A DNA stretch of 52,404 nt from Nitrospira sp. CG24C (GCA_002869885.2 NEWR02000001.1:39118-91521), one strand, 5' to 3'. Positions 1 to 7,588 are shown, numbered from the stretch's first letter. The notes: generated from the sequence alone by a model not told the origin. Numbers and translations are program-made.

Positions 1-2
1 TG

Positions 3-105
3 AACTGGTCTGTTTGGTCTATCTGGTTGGTCTGGTTTGTTTGGTTGAACGAAACTAACCAAATAAACAAAACAAACCAAAGAAACCAAGCAACGTTATT
101 CTTCT
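3..105. repeat. Nonamer hairpin repeat, copy 1
   Basis: A left arm of degenerate TGGTTTGTT-like 9-bp units is followed by the core GGTTGAACGAAACTAACC and then by a complementary arm of AACCAAATA-like units. The right edge is AACGTTATTCTTC, which matches edges of copies 4, 11 and 13. It lies immediately upstream of the 70-aa gene. Confidence 0.85.
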
Positions 106-109
106 GCTG

Positions 110-322
110 ATGGCTGACAACAACGCACTCTACGCGGTTCGCTTTCCAGATGGGTCGGTGAGCCTGTACATCGACGAAGACTACGCGATTGAACGAGGGG
201 TGGATCCGGCTACTCTCACACGCGTGGAAATCCCACGGGATCTGTTCGTCAGCGGGACCATTCAAGAGATTCGCGAATATGTCGCCGTCTATTTGGAGTC
301 GCATCAAACCGGCACGGCGTAG
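110..322 (+). CDS. Hypothetical 70-aa protein
   Basis: This is a short open frame with ordinary codon use for the region, beginning at an ATG just after the repeat at 3-105. The product is acidic and has no membrane segment or signal peptide. It has an alternating beta/alpha look: residues 7-20 resemble a small strand hairpin, and the C-terminal part from about residue 45 is a plausible helix. I do not recognise the family. No clear Shine-Dalgarno sequence precedes the ATG (the preceding bases are CTTCTGCTG), so the start is uncertain. The gene is followed by a heptamer repeat block. It could be a small conserved protein of unknown function; a spurious frame is less likely given its composition. 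Confidence 0.5.
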   Translation: MADNNALYAVRFPDGSVSLYIDEDYAIERGVDPATLTRVEIPRDLFVSGTIQEIREYVAVYLESHQTGTA

Positions 323-339
323 CGCGACAGGCGCGACTC

Positions 340-487
340 GAAGTTCTGAGTTTTGAGTTCTGGGTTTTGAGTGACCGGAAAAGCTGGAAGAGAAGTGCTG
401 AGTCCGCGGCTTCGCCGAGTTTTGAGTGTTGAGTTATGAGTGCTTCGTTGGTTCCTGATAACTCAGAACTCAAAACTCAGAACTTCC
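340..487. repeat. Heptamer (GTTCTGA) hairpin repeat block
   Basis: Tandem GTTCTGA/GTTTTGA units run from 342 and return as the complementary TCAGAAC/TCAAAAC units at about 465-485. Two unit clusters are separated by unique sequence. The same family recurs at 1729, 7759, 11050, 25833, 26370, 33690 and 34409. Confidence 0.8.
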
Positions 488-493
488 CAGAAG

Positions 494-515
494 TATTCAT
501 GAATATTGCGGGCTA
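494..515 (+). repeat. Solo terminal inverted repeat of a MITE-like element
   Basis: The motif ATTCATGAATATTGCGGGCTA closely resembles the right end of the 21383-21560 element (ATTCATGAATAACCCGGCTA). Only one end is present here, directly before the ATG at 521. Confidence 0.5.
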
Positions 516-520
516 GCTCA

Positions 521-1711
521 ATGACTCCCATCGCTTCACCACCATCGCTTCTGACTATTGAGACGATCCGATCCGTCATCGATGCCATGCCCATGCAAGG
601 GAGGATCATGCTTCGGCTGATCCTCCTCCAATACTTCGACGTGACGGACGAAGAGATCCTCTACATCGTGACAGACCGGCCGGATCCCCGCTGTGTCGCC
701 GGGACCAAGCCCACCAATACCAGCATGACCAAGGAATCGATCAAGGTTGTGACGGACCGGCGCGACCAATACCGCCGGCAGGTACGGCTCAAACGGGAGC
801 GGACGTGGCTGCAATGCGAATGTCTTCGAAGTCTCACGCAGCTCCGTGAAGCCTTCGCCGACCGTGCCGGCGCCCTCTTAAGCGAGCGTTTCTCCGTCTC
901 CGCCGACCAGCTTGAGGCCTTGCGCGCATCGGCGAGAACCGTGCTGCCCAGGCCTGCAATCCGTCTACTGGATGAGCGTTGGACTGCCGATGAAGTCACG
1001 GCTGAGGACTATCAACGGCAACGGCTCAGCATCGAATTCCAAACTCAACTCCGCATGGCGGAAAAGTATCGCAAACGGCTCGGCCTGGCGGAACGCGAGC
1101 GGGAGAATGCGATCTCGGCGCCGCTACAAGATCATGAAATCGCACATGTTTGGGGTATCCCCGCCGGCAGTCTCGCCGCCCGCAAAGTGAAGTACCTCTC
1201 GCAATATCTACAATCCCTTCAGGCCACGCTACCAACCGGCGCGGCAGCCACGGCAACAGCGCCATTGGACCTGTGGAAGGAAACCTTCTCGGTGCTCGCA
1301 GCGCAATCTATCACACGTTCACTTTCGAGCTACGACGGGTTGGAAAAGACAGAGTCCGCTCTCATCGACAAACTGACCGCCATGGTCTGGGGCAGCTTAC
1401 CCGAAGAGATCGAAGTCAAGTTCTGGACCTCGCTCGTGTTCGGAGCTAGCTCCAATGCCATGCACTCAGAAATTACCAGGAGCTTGTTTGGACTGCAGCG
1501 GCTCATCACCATCTTCAACGATATGGATCGCTCTCCCGAAGCAGTGGATGAAGAGTTGCTCAAGCGAGCTGCACCCATACCAAAGCTGGAAGAGGGTGCG
1601 CTTGAAGCCCCGGTCGAGCCTCCAGCAAAGGAATTGAGCGAGATGCAGACGCAGATCCTCAACAATATGAGGGGAGAAGACGCAAGCGGGAAATCCTCCG
1701 ATAAATGGTAG
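521..1711 (+). CDS. Conserved hypothetical protein, 396 aa
   Basis: A long, well-formed coding frame without signal peptide or membrane segments. An in-frame TTG at 506 would add five residues, but the ATG at 521 gives a cleaner N-terminus. The central part (about residues 60-220) is rich in Arg, Glu, Gln and Leu and is probably helical or coiled coil. A region near residue 210-225 (AHVWGIPAGSLAARKVKYL) resembles a helix-turn-helix recognition segment. The C-terminal 50 residues are Glu/Pro/Ala-rich and likely disordered. I do not recognise the family. An intracellular, possibly nucleic-acid-associated role is only a guess. It is followed by a heptamer repeat and then by a separate promoter, so it is probably monocistronic. 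Confidence 0.65.
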   Translation: MTPIASPPSLLTIETIRSVIDAMPMQGRIMLRLILLQYFDVTDEEILYIVTDRPDPRCVAGTKPTNTSMTKESIKVVTDRRDQYRRQVRLKRERTWLQCECLRSLTQLREAFADRAGALLSERFSVSADQLEALRASARTVLPRPAIRLLDERWTADEVTAEDYQRQRLSIEFQTQLRMAEKYRKRLGLAERERENAISAPLQDHEIAHVWGIPAGSLAARKVKYLSQYLQSLQATLPTGAAATATAPLDLWKETFSVLAAQSITRSLSSYDGLEKTESALIDKLTAMVWGSLPEEIEVKFWTSLVFGASSNAMHSEITRSLFGLQRLITIFNDMDRSPEAVDEELLKRAAPIPKLEEGALEAPVEPPAKELSEMQTQILNNMRGEDASGKSSDKW

Positions 1712-1728
1712 CGCGAGGAAGGTGAAGG

Positions 1729-1777
1729 AAGTGCTGAGTGCTGCGTGCTGAGTTAGTTCCGGACAACTCAGAACTTC
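1729..1777. repeat. Heptamer hairpin repeat, short copy
   Basis: GTGCTGA/GTGCTGA-like units, the core GAGTTAGTTCCGGACAACTC, and a complementary arm. The core is identical to the one at 7788-7807. Confidence 0.8.
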
Positions 1778-1821
1778 CTTGCTCATCCCTCCCCCGTCTC
1801 ACTTGAATTATGCGTCCTTGA

Positions 1822-1849
1822 TTGCACTTTGGCCCCAGTTCGGTATAAT
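1822..1849 (+). promoter_or_regulatory. Sigma-70-type promoter of the OB-fold gene
   Basis: TTGCAC at 1822-1827, a 16-bp spacer, then a perfect TATAAT at 1844-1849. The expected transcription start (about 1856) lies within five bases of the ATG at 1861, and no ribosome-binding site is seen, so the message may be leaderless. Confidence 0.65.
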
Positions 1850-1860
1850 ACCTTCACATT

Positions 1861-2298
1861 ATGGCCAGACCGTCCAACAGCCAGCCACTGCGTCAGCATC
1901 ACCGAATCACACTTTCCCTGATTCTTCTACTTCCCCTGCTCGCCTTCAGCCTGGTACCGCTCCCTGTTCATGCATTAGGTCTTCTGGAAATCACCGAGCT
2001 GCTTACCCATCCCGAGCAATACGACCGCCAAGAAGTAGTGGTCGCCGGCCAGGTCACCAACGTCCAACTCGCGACGAATCGGCAAGGACAACCGGCCTAT
2101 GGATTTCTCTTGAAGGATCCGGCCGGGACGCTGAAGGTCATTAGTCTCGGGCAGGTTGACGTTCGGGAAGGCGACCAGGTGATTGTGGAAGGAGTCTTCT
2201 CGCGCCTTCGCCAGGCAGGACGCACGATCATCTACAACGAAATCAAAGCCCTCTCGATCAAGCCGATGAACCGGCTCAACCCCGACCTCGTTGGCTAA
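1861..2298 (+). CDS. Exported OB-fold-like protein, 145 aa
   Basis: Residues 1-38 form a signal peptide: basic N-region (RQHHR), a Leu-rich core and a VHA-LG cleavage-like site. The mature part (about 105 aa) has the pattern of a small OB-fold domain of the tRNA_anti-like/YgiW-like kind. It contains a strand with VVVAGQVTNVQ, then YGFLLKDPAGTLKVIS, then VREGDQVIVEGVFSR. Such domains bind oligonucleotides, oligosaccharides or other ligands, or act as cytochrome-maturation-like chaperones, so no specific substrate can be given. It is probably periplasmic. The ATG at 1861 sits almost at the predicted transcription start of the TATAAT promoter. The gene is followed two bases later by a nonamer repeat, so it is monocistronic. 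Confidence 0.7.
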   Translation: MARPSNSQPLRQHHRITLSLILLLPLLAFSLVPLPVHALGLLEITELLTHPEQYDRQEVVVAGQVTNVQLATNRQGQPAYGFLLKDPAGTLKVISLGQVDVREGDQVIVEGVFSRLRQAGRTIIYNEIKALSIKPMNRLNPDLVG

Positions 2299-2389
2299 AC
2301 TGGTTTGTTTGGTTCATTTGGTTTGTCTTGTTTATTTAGTTGATCCAGACCAAATCAGAAAAACCAAACAAACGTAACAAACCAAAAAA
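2299..2389. repeat. Nonamer hairpin repeat, copy 2
   Basis: TGGTTTGTT/TGGTTCATT units, a core variant GTTGATCCAGACC, then complementary units. It fills the gap between the stop codons of the convergent OB-fold and dehydrogenase genes and could act as a bidirectional hairpin. Confidence 0.85.
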
Positions 2390-2397
2390 GCCTTCTG

Positions 2398-3249
2398 TTA
2401 ACCTCCGCGGGGATACTTCAGCGCCCAGACCAGCAACCTGTCCTGCATTCGATCCGGCAACCACTTCACCATCCAGGCACGCAGCTTGGCATCGGAGCCC
2501 ACCAGATAGCGGGTGCGAGGGCGAGAGGCCGTCAACGCATGATGCACCGCCCGGACCACGGCGTCCGGTGCGATCGCCCGTTGAGCCGCTTGAGCGATCG
2601 CTTCACGAATTCGAATGACCGCCTCGCCGTACAAGGCCTTCGCCTCTGCGCTGACCGAGGCTTCAAGACCCTCTGCTTCCTTGGCTGACTTCTCCCAAAT
2701 CGGCGTCGCAATCGCTCCCGGTTCGATAATCGACACCTGAATCCCCCAGGGCTGCAGCTCCATTCTCAACGCATCGGTCAGCGCCTCCAAGGCATACTTC
2801 GATGCAGAATAGGGCCCCAGCAACGGAATGGTCCCTCGTCCGGCAATCGATCCCATGTTCACGATTCGACCGCGGCCACGGCGTAACAACGGGAGAAAGG
2901 CTTGCGTGACAGCGATTTGCCCGATTACGTTGACCTCAAGCTGCTTCCTGAGATGCGACAACGGAATTACTTCGAGAGGACTGCCGACGACGATCCCGGC
3001 ATTATTGACGAGCCCTCCAAGGCCCTTCTTGCCCAGAACCAATTGCACCGCCTCAACAGATCGCGCGATCGATGGCTCATCTGTGACGTCGAGCGTGATG
3101 GGAATGAGCGACGGCCCGCCCTTCGCGGCAAGCGCCTCCCCCGCCCGAGGGTCGCGCACGCCGGCAAAGACCGTCATCCCGCGACTGGCGCAATCGAGTG
3201 CGCAAGCCGCACCGATGCCGGTCGAGGCGCCGGTCACAACAACAGACAT
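2398..3249 (-). CDS. Short-chain dehydrogenase/reductase (SDR), 283 aa
   Basis: Classical NAD(P)-binding SDR. The cofactor motif TGASTGIG is at residues 6-13, the NNAG motif (GLVNNAG) is near residue 80, and the catalytic Ser and YSASK (Tyr/Lys) pair are near residues 130-150. The PG motif (EPGAIATPIW) follows. Length is typical for classical SDRs with a C-terminal extension. The frame stays open upstream to 3348, but those 33 codons are pure nonamer repeat (Asn-Gln-Thr repeats). The ATG at 3249 directly precedes the first beta strand and is preferred. The substrate cannot be deduced; oxidoreduction of a small alcohol, ketone or lipid precursor in the cytoplasm is the family role. The gene is convergent with the OB-fold gene. 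Confidence 0.85.
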   Translation of the reverse strand: MSVVVTGASTGIGAACALDCASRGMTVFAGVRDPRAGEALAAKGGPSLIPITLDVTDEPSIARSVEAVQLVLGKKGLGGLVNNAGIVVGSPLEVIPLSHLRKQLEVNVIGQIAVTQAFLPLLRRGRGRIVNMGSIAGRGTIPLLGPYSASKYALEALTDALRMELQPWGIQVSIIEPGAIATPIWEKSAKEAEGLEASVSAEAKALYGEAVIRIREAIAQAAQRAIAPDAVVRAVHHALTASRPRTRYLVGSDAKLRAWMVKWLPDRMQDRLLVWALKYPRGG

Positions 3250-3250
3250 C

Positions 3251-3405
3251 TGGTCTATTTGGTTTGTTTGGTTCATTTGGTTAGTTTGGTTGATCTGGTT
3301 TGTTTGGTTTGTCTGGTTCATTTGGTTTTTCTGATAAGTCTGGTTCAACCAAACAAACGAGACAAACTAAATAAACCAAACAAACCAGATCAACCAAATA
3401 AACAA
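3251..3405. repeat. Nonamer hairpin repeat, copy 3 (long)
   Basis: About ten T-rich 9-bp units, a core in reverse orientation (GTCTGGTTCAACCAAAC), then about seven A-rich complementary units. It abuts the start codon of the dehydrogenase gene, so it must lie in the 5' leader or promoter of that gene. Confidence 0.85.
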
Positions 3406-3479
3406 GTAGCCGAGAGTACCACGGCAGCATGAACGAGAGCAGCCTTCCCGAATGTTACCAAGAATTAACCCCACCGACC

Positions 3480-3508
3480 TTGACAGGCTATGGTCCTTTC
3501 ATTATGGT
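3480..3508 (+). promoter_or_regulatory. Sigma-70-type promoter of the ppx operon
   Basis: A perfect TTGACA at 3480-3485, a 17-bp spacer and TATGGT at 3503-3508. The transcript would carry a leader of about 130 nt containing the GGCTGAA repeat block. Confidence 0.5.
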
Positions 3509-3528
3509 TTCTGAGCGTAACTGCTGAG

Positions 3529-3628
3529 GTAGATAGGCTGAAGGTGTTTAGACTGAAGTGTTCGGAGCCCCGCCTTCAGCCTAAAACCCTTCAGCCTGTA
3601 TCCGGAGCCTTCAGCCTAAATACCTGAG
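3529..3628. repeat. GGCTGAA-family hairpin repeat
   Basis: AGGCTGAAGG/AGACTGAAG units are followed by several CCTTCAGCCT units on the same strand, giving complementary arms. It sits in the probable leader of ppx. The same family occurs at 18975, 21607 and 32087. Confidence 0.75.
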
Positions 3629-3641
3629 CCGTTACTATTCT

Positions 3642-5192
3642 ATGTCCAAGATTGCCGTTATCGATATCGGAACGAACTCCATCCATATGGTGCTGGCCGA
3701 GATCCAGCCTGATGCAGGCTACAAGGTTCTCGATCGCTTCAAAGATATGACGAGGCTCGGGAACGGCGCGTTTACAGCCCACCGCCTCTCCGATGAGGCG
3801 ATCACACGCGGGCTCGACGTCATTCGTAATCTCGTCACCCTGGCGAAGAACAAGGGCTACGACCGCATCATCGCCGTCGCCACCAGCGCCGTGCGGGAGG
3901 CAAAAAACGGAGGAGACTTTATCGATCTCGTCGCCGAACAGACGGGACTGTCCGTTCGCGTCATCAGCGGAACCGAAGAAGCCAGGCTGATTTTCCTCGG
4001 CGTCAAAAACAATGTGCCCATGACAGAGCAGCCGACGCTCTCGGTCGATGTCGGCGGTGGATCGGTCGAGCTGATGGTCGGAAATCGCGACCAGCTCCTC
4101 CACTCAAAGAGCCTGAAGCTGGGCGCGATCAGGCTGGCGGATGAATTTCTGAAGCGTACGCCCCCGTCCGAGGGGATGCTCCGCTCACTCGAAAACACGG
4201 TGACGGCTCAGTTACAGGTCGCCCTCGATTCGTTCAAGACAAAACGATTCGATTCCCTGATCGCCACCTCCGGCATGGCGGGCAACTTGGCGGAAGTCAT
4301 TCATTTACGCCGAACCAATCGCCCGCTCCCCCAAATCAATCTCGCCACGATCTCATTGAAGGACGTCAAAGAGATTGAGCAGGATCTCCGCCAATCCACG
4401 CTGAAAACCCGGTTGGCCATCCCCGGGCTAGATCCTCGGCGCGTGGACACCCTCTTTCCAGCCACCGTAGTCCTTCGGCGCCTGATGGAACTCTCAGGGC
4501 GAGACGAACTCATTTTGTGCGACAAGGCCATTCGCGAAGGCATCATCTACGACTTTATCCAGCGCCACCGCGAACGGCTCAAAGCGGAAGCGGAGATCCC
4601 CGACTTGCGGCGGCGCACCGTCATCGCGCTGGCCCGCCGTTGCCAAGCCCCGGAAGTCCATAGCCTGCACGTCGCCGGCCTGGCCCTGCGTCTCTTCGAT
4701 CAGACGGTACGCCTCCATCGCTTAGGCCCCTCAGAGCGAAACTGGCTTGAATATGCCGCAATTCTGCACGACGTCGGCTACCTCATCAACGAGCGCCAGC
4801 ACCACAAACACGCCTACTATCTGATCACCAATAGCGGCCTCGGAGGATTATCCAGCGAGGAGATTGCGGTGGTCGCCAACGTCGCGCGCTATCACCGGCG
4901 CTCAGTCCCTCAACTGAAGCACGAGGGATTCAGTTCTCTCTCCCCCAAATACAAACGCATCGTGCGAATCCTGTCCGCGCTGCTTCGAATCGCCGACGGC
5001 CTGGATCGGACGCATTTTTCTGTCGTCCGCACCCTCAATGTGAAACTTGGTTCCGTCGTCACCATCACGGTGCACGTGACGGGCGATGCCGAGTTAGAAA
5101 CCTGGGCCGCCGCCGGCCGGGCCGATCTCTTTGAACGCGTGTTCCGCCGCCGGGTAAAATTTTCCGTCATCTCTCAGGACGATGCCGCATGA
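3642..5192 (+). CDS. ppx: Exopolyphosphatase / pppGpp phosphohydrolase family protein (Ppx/GppA) with HD-type C-terminal domain
   Basis: The N-terminal actin-like ATPase-fold Ppx/GppA domain spans residues 1-300. DIGTNSIHMVL (6-16) is the first phosphate-binding loop, GTEEARLIFLGV is near residue 107, and SVDVGGGSVELMVG near 130 is the second glycine-rich loop. The C-terminal part (about 320-500) carries HD-domain-like motifs (VHSLHVAGLALRLF, then AAILHDVGYLI). This is the usual layout of long Ppx/GppA enzymes (about 500 aa). The family hydrolyses terminal phosphates of inorganic polyphosphate or of pppGpp; the sequence alone does not decide which. The ATG follows a repeat-filled leader and has no strong ribosome-binding site. 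Its stop overlaps the next start (ATGA), indicating translational coupling with the two kinase-like genes. Confidence 0.9.
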   Translation: MSKIAVIDIGTNSIHMVLAEIQPDAGYKVLDRFKDMTRLGNGAFTAHRLSDEAITRGLDVIRNLVTLAKNKGYDRIIAVATSAVREAKNGGDFIDLVAEQTGLSVRVISGTEEARLIFLGVKNNVPMTEQPTLSVDVGGGSVELMVGNRDQLLHSKSLKLGAIRLADEFLKRTPPSEGMLRSLENTVTAQLQVALDSFKTKRFDSLIATSGMAGNLAEVIHLRRTNRPLPQINLATISLKDVKEIEQDLRQSTLKTRLAIPGLDPRRVDTLFPATVVLRRLMELSGRDELILCDKAIREGIIYDFIQRHRERLKAEAEIPDLRRRTVIALARRCQAPEVHSLHVAGLALRLFDQTVRLHRLGPSERNWLEYAAILHDVGYLINERQHHKHAYYLITNSGLGGLSSEEIAVVANVARYHRRSVPQLKHEGFSSLSPKYKRIVRILSALLRIADGLDRTHFSVVRTLNVKLGSVVTITVHVTGDAELETWAAAGRADLFERVFRRRVKFSVISQDDAA

Positions 5193-5938
5193 GCAGCCAG
5201 CCCCCTCCATCCATGACCCCCCACCCCTACCCTGGGAAACTCATCATCGTCGAGGGAATCGACGGGTCAGGAAAGAGCACGCAACTGCTGTTACTGCACA
5301 AGTGGCTGGAGTCCAAAGGGCATAAAGTCTTTTTCACGGAATGGAACTCCTCGGAACTGGTCAAAGAAACGACCAAGCGGGGAAAGAAAAACAAAAGCCT
5401 GACCCCGACGACGTTCAGCCTGCTCCATGCGACCGACTTCGCCAGCCGGCTGTATCATGAAATTTTACCCCCGCTCAAAGCCGGCATGATCGTCTTGGCC
5501 GACCGCTACATGTACACCGCCTTCGCCCGTGACGTAACCCGAGGCGTATCGCCCGAATGGATTCGCAAACTCTATAGCTTCGCGATCACCCCGGACATGG
5601 CCTTCTACTTCAAGGTGCCGATCGAGGTCGCCATCTCGCGGCTCCTCGGAGGCACGCGCGGCCAGTTCAAGTACTACGAAGCCGGCATGGACATGAACCT
5701 GAACCAGGATGTCACTGAAAGTTTTCGTCTCTTCCAATCGAGCATCCTGGCCCAGTACAAGAAGATCGTCGATGAGTTTCAGCTCATCACGATGGATGCG
5801 ACGAAAGACATCGAAACCCAGCAAAACGACATGCGCCTGCTCGTGGGAGAGGCGCTCAAAGATTACAAACCACGGCGAGGCACCCATGGTCGACGCACGG
5901 TATTTTGGCGACGGTTTGACGTACCTAAATCCGAGTGA
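5189..5938 (+). CDS. Thymidylate kinase-like P-loop kinase, 249 aa
   Basis: This protein shows the dTMP kinase fold. The Walker A motif GIDGSGKST is at about residues 23-31, preceded by the strand KLIIVE. A DRY motif in LADRYMYTAFARD (about residues 103-115) is the magnesium/phosphoryl-transfer element of the family. The known reaction is ATP-dependent phosphorylation of dTMP to dTDP. The LID region is unusual, and the C-terminal tail (about 30 residues rich in Arg) is longer than in housekeeping enzymes of about 210 aa, so the substrate may differ. It starts inside the ppx stop codon (ATGA overlap) and its 3' end overlaps the next, homologous gene by 53 nt. Confidence 0.85.
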   Translation: MSSQPPPSMTPHPYPGKLIIVEGIDGSGKSTQLLLLHKWLESKGHKVFFTEWNSSELVKETTKRGKKNKSLTPTTFSLLHATDFASRLYHEILPPLKAGMIVLADRYMYTAFARDVTRGVSPEWIRKLYSFAITPDMAFYFKVPIEVAISRLLGGTRGQFKYYEAGMDMNLNQDVTESFRLFQSSILAQYKKIVDEFQLITMDATKDIETQQNDMRLLVGEALKDYKPRRGTHGRRTVFWRRFDVPKSE

Positions 5939-6620
5939 CCTCAAGGGGAAACTCATCGCGATCGAAGGCACCGACGGGGTCGGCCGCTCCACGCACATCG
6001 AGATGTTGCAGGAGTGGCTGGAGGTGCAGGGCTATGGCGTCATCACGACCGGCTGGACCCGTTCCAATCTCATGTCGAAAACGATCGAAATGGCGAAAGA
6101 AGGCAACATTCTCGACCGGTGGTCGTTCAGCCTCCTGTACGCCACCGACTTTGCGGATCGCTTAGAGCACGAGGTCATCCCCGCCCTTCGTTCAGGATTC
6201 ATCGTCCTGGCCGACCGGTACATCTATACGGCCCTCGCGCGCGACTTTGTCCGCAGCGGGAACCGCCAGTGGGCGAGAGACGTCTTCGGTTTCGCCTTAG
6301 TGCCGGACCTCGTCTGCTACATGCGCATCGACATCGAAACACTCGTGCTGCGCGTCATCGAAACCAAAGGGATGAACTTCTGGGAGTCGGGAATGGATCT
6401 GCGTCTCGGCAGCGATCTCTACGACAGCTTTAAAAAGTATCAGTCGCTCCTGATCGAGGAGTTCGACAAAATGGCGGAAGAGTTTCACTTCGAAGTGACC
6501 GATGCCAGAAAATCGCCGGATGAAATTCAAGACGAGCTGCGCGCCAAGATTCAGCCGCTGCTCGTCTCACACCTGAAAAGCCCGGCGCTGCCCTCCGACC
6601 GTCTTAACCAGCCGACATAA
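5886..6620 (+). CDS. Second thymidylate kinase-like protein with altered Walker A, 244 aa
   Basis: Paralogue of the preceding gene. It shares the strand KLIAIEG, the block FSLLYATDFADRLEHE and the DRY motif (LADRYIYTALARD). The P-loop reads GTDGVGRST: the Lys that contacts the ATP beta/gamma phosphates in the family is replaced by Arg. Reduced or lost catalysis, or a regulatory/heterodimer subunit, is therefore possible. The frame is open from 5709, but homology with the first copy begins about 22 residues after the ATG at 5886, which I chose. The overlap of 53 nt with the upstream gene implies co-expression. The gene pair probably arose by tandem duplication. Confidence 0.8.
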   Translation: MVDARYFGDGLTYLNPSDLKGKLIAIEGTDGVGRSTHIEMLQEWLEVQGYGVITTGWTRSNLMSKTIEMAKEGNILDRWSFSLLYATDFADRLEHEVIPALRSGFIVLADRYIYTALARDFVRSGNRQWARDVFGFALVPDLVCYMRIDIETLVLRVIETKGMNFWESGMDLRLGSDLYDSFKKYQSLLIEEFDKMAEEFHFEVTDARKSPDEIQDELRAKIQPLLVSHLKSPALPSDRLNQPT

Positions 6621-6692
6621 GAAGAACGTTATTCGGTTTGTTTGGTTTGCCTCGTTTGTTTGGTTGAATGAAATCGCCAAATAGACCAGCCT
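6621..6692. repeat. Nonamer hairpin repeat, copy 4
   Basis: The left edge GAAGAACGTTATT is followed by GGTTTGTTT units, a core variant GGTTGAATGAAATCGCC and a short right arm. It starts directly after the stop codon of the second kinase gene. Confidence 0.8.
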
Positions 6693-6694
6693 GT

Positions 6695-6723
6695 TTGACG
6701 AGCCCTGTCCCATGCAGTAGAAT
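6695..6723 (+). promoter_or_regulatory. Promoter of the toxin-antitoxin operon
   Basis: TTGACG at 6695-6700, a 17-bp spacer and TAGAAT at 6718-6723. It is located 45 bp before the antitoxin ATG and is overlapped downstream by the dyad operator. Confidence 0.75.
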
Positions 6724-6752
6724 GTGCATCACTATGATGCACGAGTGATGCA
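6724..6752. promoter_or_regulatory. Dyad operator of the toxin-antitoxin operon
   Basis: A perfect inverted repeat GTGCATCA-CTA-TGATGCAC at 6724-6742, then a third half-site GTGATGCA at 6745-6752. Its position over the transcription start fits autorepression by the ribbon-helix-helix antitoxin. Confidence 0.75.
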
Positions 6753-6767
6753 TGGAGGTGTGGCGCC

Positions 6768-7028
6768 ATGAAAGCGATTACGTTACGGAACCTTCCAGCT
6801 GAAGTCGCCCGTACAGTTCAACTGCGGGCCAAGCAAAAGAAGACCAGCGTGAATAAGGCGGTCATCGAACTGTTGGAAGAGTCGGCGGGGGGCAAGGCAA
6901 AAAAGAAAGCGCCGGCCCGCTATCATGATCTGGATCATCTCGTCGGAACCTGGACAAAGGAAGAGGCCGCTGCATTCGATAAGATCGTCAAGTCCTTCAG
7001 AACCATCGATCCCAACTTGTGGAAATGA
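6768..7028 (+). CDS. Antitoxin, ribbon-helix-helix (FitA/VapB-like), 86 aa
   Basis: The N-terminal 45 residues have the pattern of a FitA/Arc-type ribbon-helix-helix DNA-binding domain: strand KAITLRNLPAEVA, then a basic helix and the VNKAVIELLEE helix. The C-terminal half (RYHDLDHLVGTWTKEEAAAFDKIV) is the acidic, aromatic segment that in this class wraps around the PIN toxin. Start at ATG 6768 is supported by GGAGGTG eight bases upstream. The product is expected to neutralise the adjacent toxin and, with it, repress the promoter at 6695 by binding the dyad at 6724-6752. Its stop overlaps the toxin start (ATGA). Confidence 0.9.
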   Translation: MKAITLRNLPAEVARTVQLRAKQKKTSVNKAVIELLEESAGGKAKKKAPARYHDLDHLVGTWTKEEAAAFDKIVKSFRTIDPNLWK

Positions 7029-7426
7029 ACCGGATACTGCTCGATACCTCGGCCTATTCCGCTCTCTTCCGAAAACATCAAACCACAGTCCAGCTGGTCG
7101 AATCAGCAGAAAGCCTCTACCTCACCCCAATCGTCTTGGGAGAGCTGAAGGCGGGATTCCTGCTTGGCAGTAAGGGCGAAGAAAATGAGAGATCTCTACG
7201 CGAGTTTCTCCAATCTCCCCGAGTGAGCGTTCTCGCAATCGACGACGAAACTGCGGATCGATGGGCCATCATCGCGGCTTTCCTTAAGAAGGCCGGCACC
7301 CCTGTGGCAAGCAACGATATCTGGATTGCCGCCAGCGCGATGCAGCACGGGCTCCAGATTCTGACATCCGACCGCGATTTTCAGAAAATTCCCCAGATCA
7401 TCGTTCGCCACTTCTCTCCTATCTGA
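7025..7426 (+). CDS. vapC: PIN-domain ribonuclease toxin (VapC family), 133 aa
   Basis: A full-length PIN domain with the expected acidic residues: Asp in LLDTSAYSALF near the N-terminus, Glu in LGELKAGF near residue 44, and the paired Asp residues in ASNDIWIAA and LTSDRDF in the C-terminal half. VapC toxins are magnesium-dependent RNases that cleave tRNA or rRNA. The ATG at 7025 overlaps the antitoxin stop by ATGA; a GTG at 7019 would add two residues. Order (antitoxin first) and coupling are typical of vapBC/fitAB loci. All catalytic positions look intact, so the toxin is probably functional. Confidence 0.92.
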   Translation: MNRILLDTSAYSALFRKHQTTVQLVESAESLYLTPIVLGELKAGFLLGSKGEENERSLREFLQSPRVSVLAIDDETADRWAIIAAFLKKAGTPVASNDIWIAASAMQHGLQILTSDRDFQKIPQIIVRHFSPI

Positions 7427-7440
7427 CGGGCTGCGGTGCA

Positions 7441-7541
7441 TCTTGTTTGTCTGGTTTATTTGGTTTGTCTCGTTTGTTTGGTTGAACGAAACTAACCAGA
7501 TGAACCAAACAAACAAAACAAACCAAATAGACTAGATAACG
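7441..7541. repeat. Nonamer hairpin repeat, copy 5
   Basis: T-rich 9-bp units, the canonical core GGTTGAACGAAACTAACC and a complementary arm. It lies just after the toxin stop codon. Confidence 0.85.
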
Positions 7542-7551
7542 GTCTTCGACT

Positions 7552-7588
7552 GCATCCATTCTGATTCCATCATAATCAAATTAGATTC
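7552..7588. promoter_or_regulatory. Paired dyad upstream activating site, module A
   Basis: GCATCCATTCTGATTC at 7552-7567 and TAATCAAATTAGATTC at 7573-7588, start-to-start 21 bp. Both fit the (G/T)AATC-N6-GATTC pattern seen at 10668, 22635 and 23165; the first half-site is the most degenerate. It lies about 110 bp upstream of a sigma-54 promoter. Confidence 0.6.

Noticed and set aside
340-490. Repeat blocks as possible CRISPR arrays
   Set aside because: Units are only 7-9 bp, degenerate and without spacers; no cas genes are present.
3250-3348. N-terminal Asn-Gln-Thr extension of the dehydrogenase
   Set aside because: All 33 codons are nonamer repeat; the ATG at 3249 directly precedes the NAD-binding fold.
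2902-3432. A 176-aa plus-strand reading frame rich in Leu-Val-Cys-Leu-Val
   Set aside because: It is antisense to the dehydrogenase gene and its hydrophobic end is just the T-rich nonamer repeat in frame.
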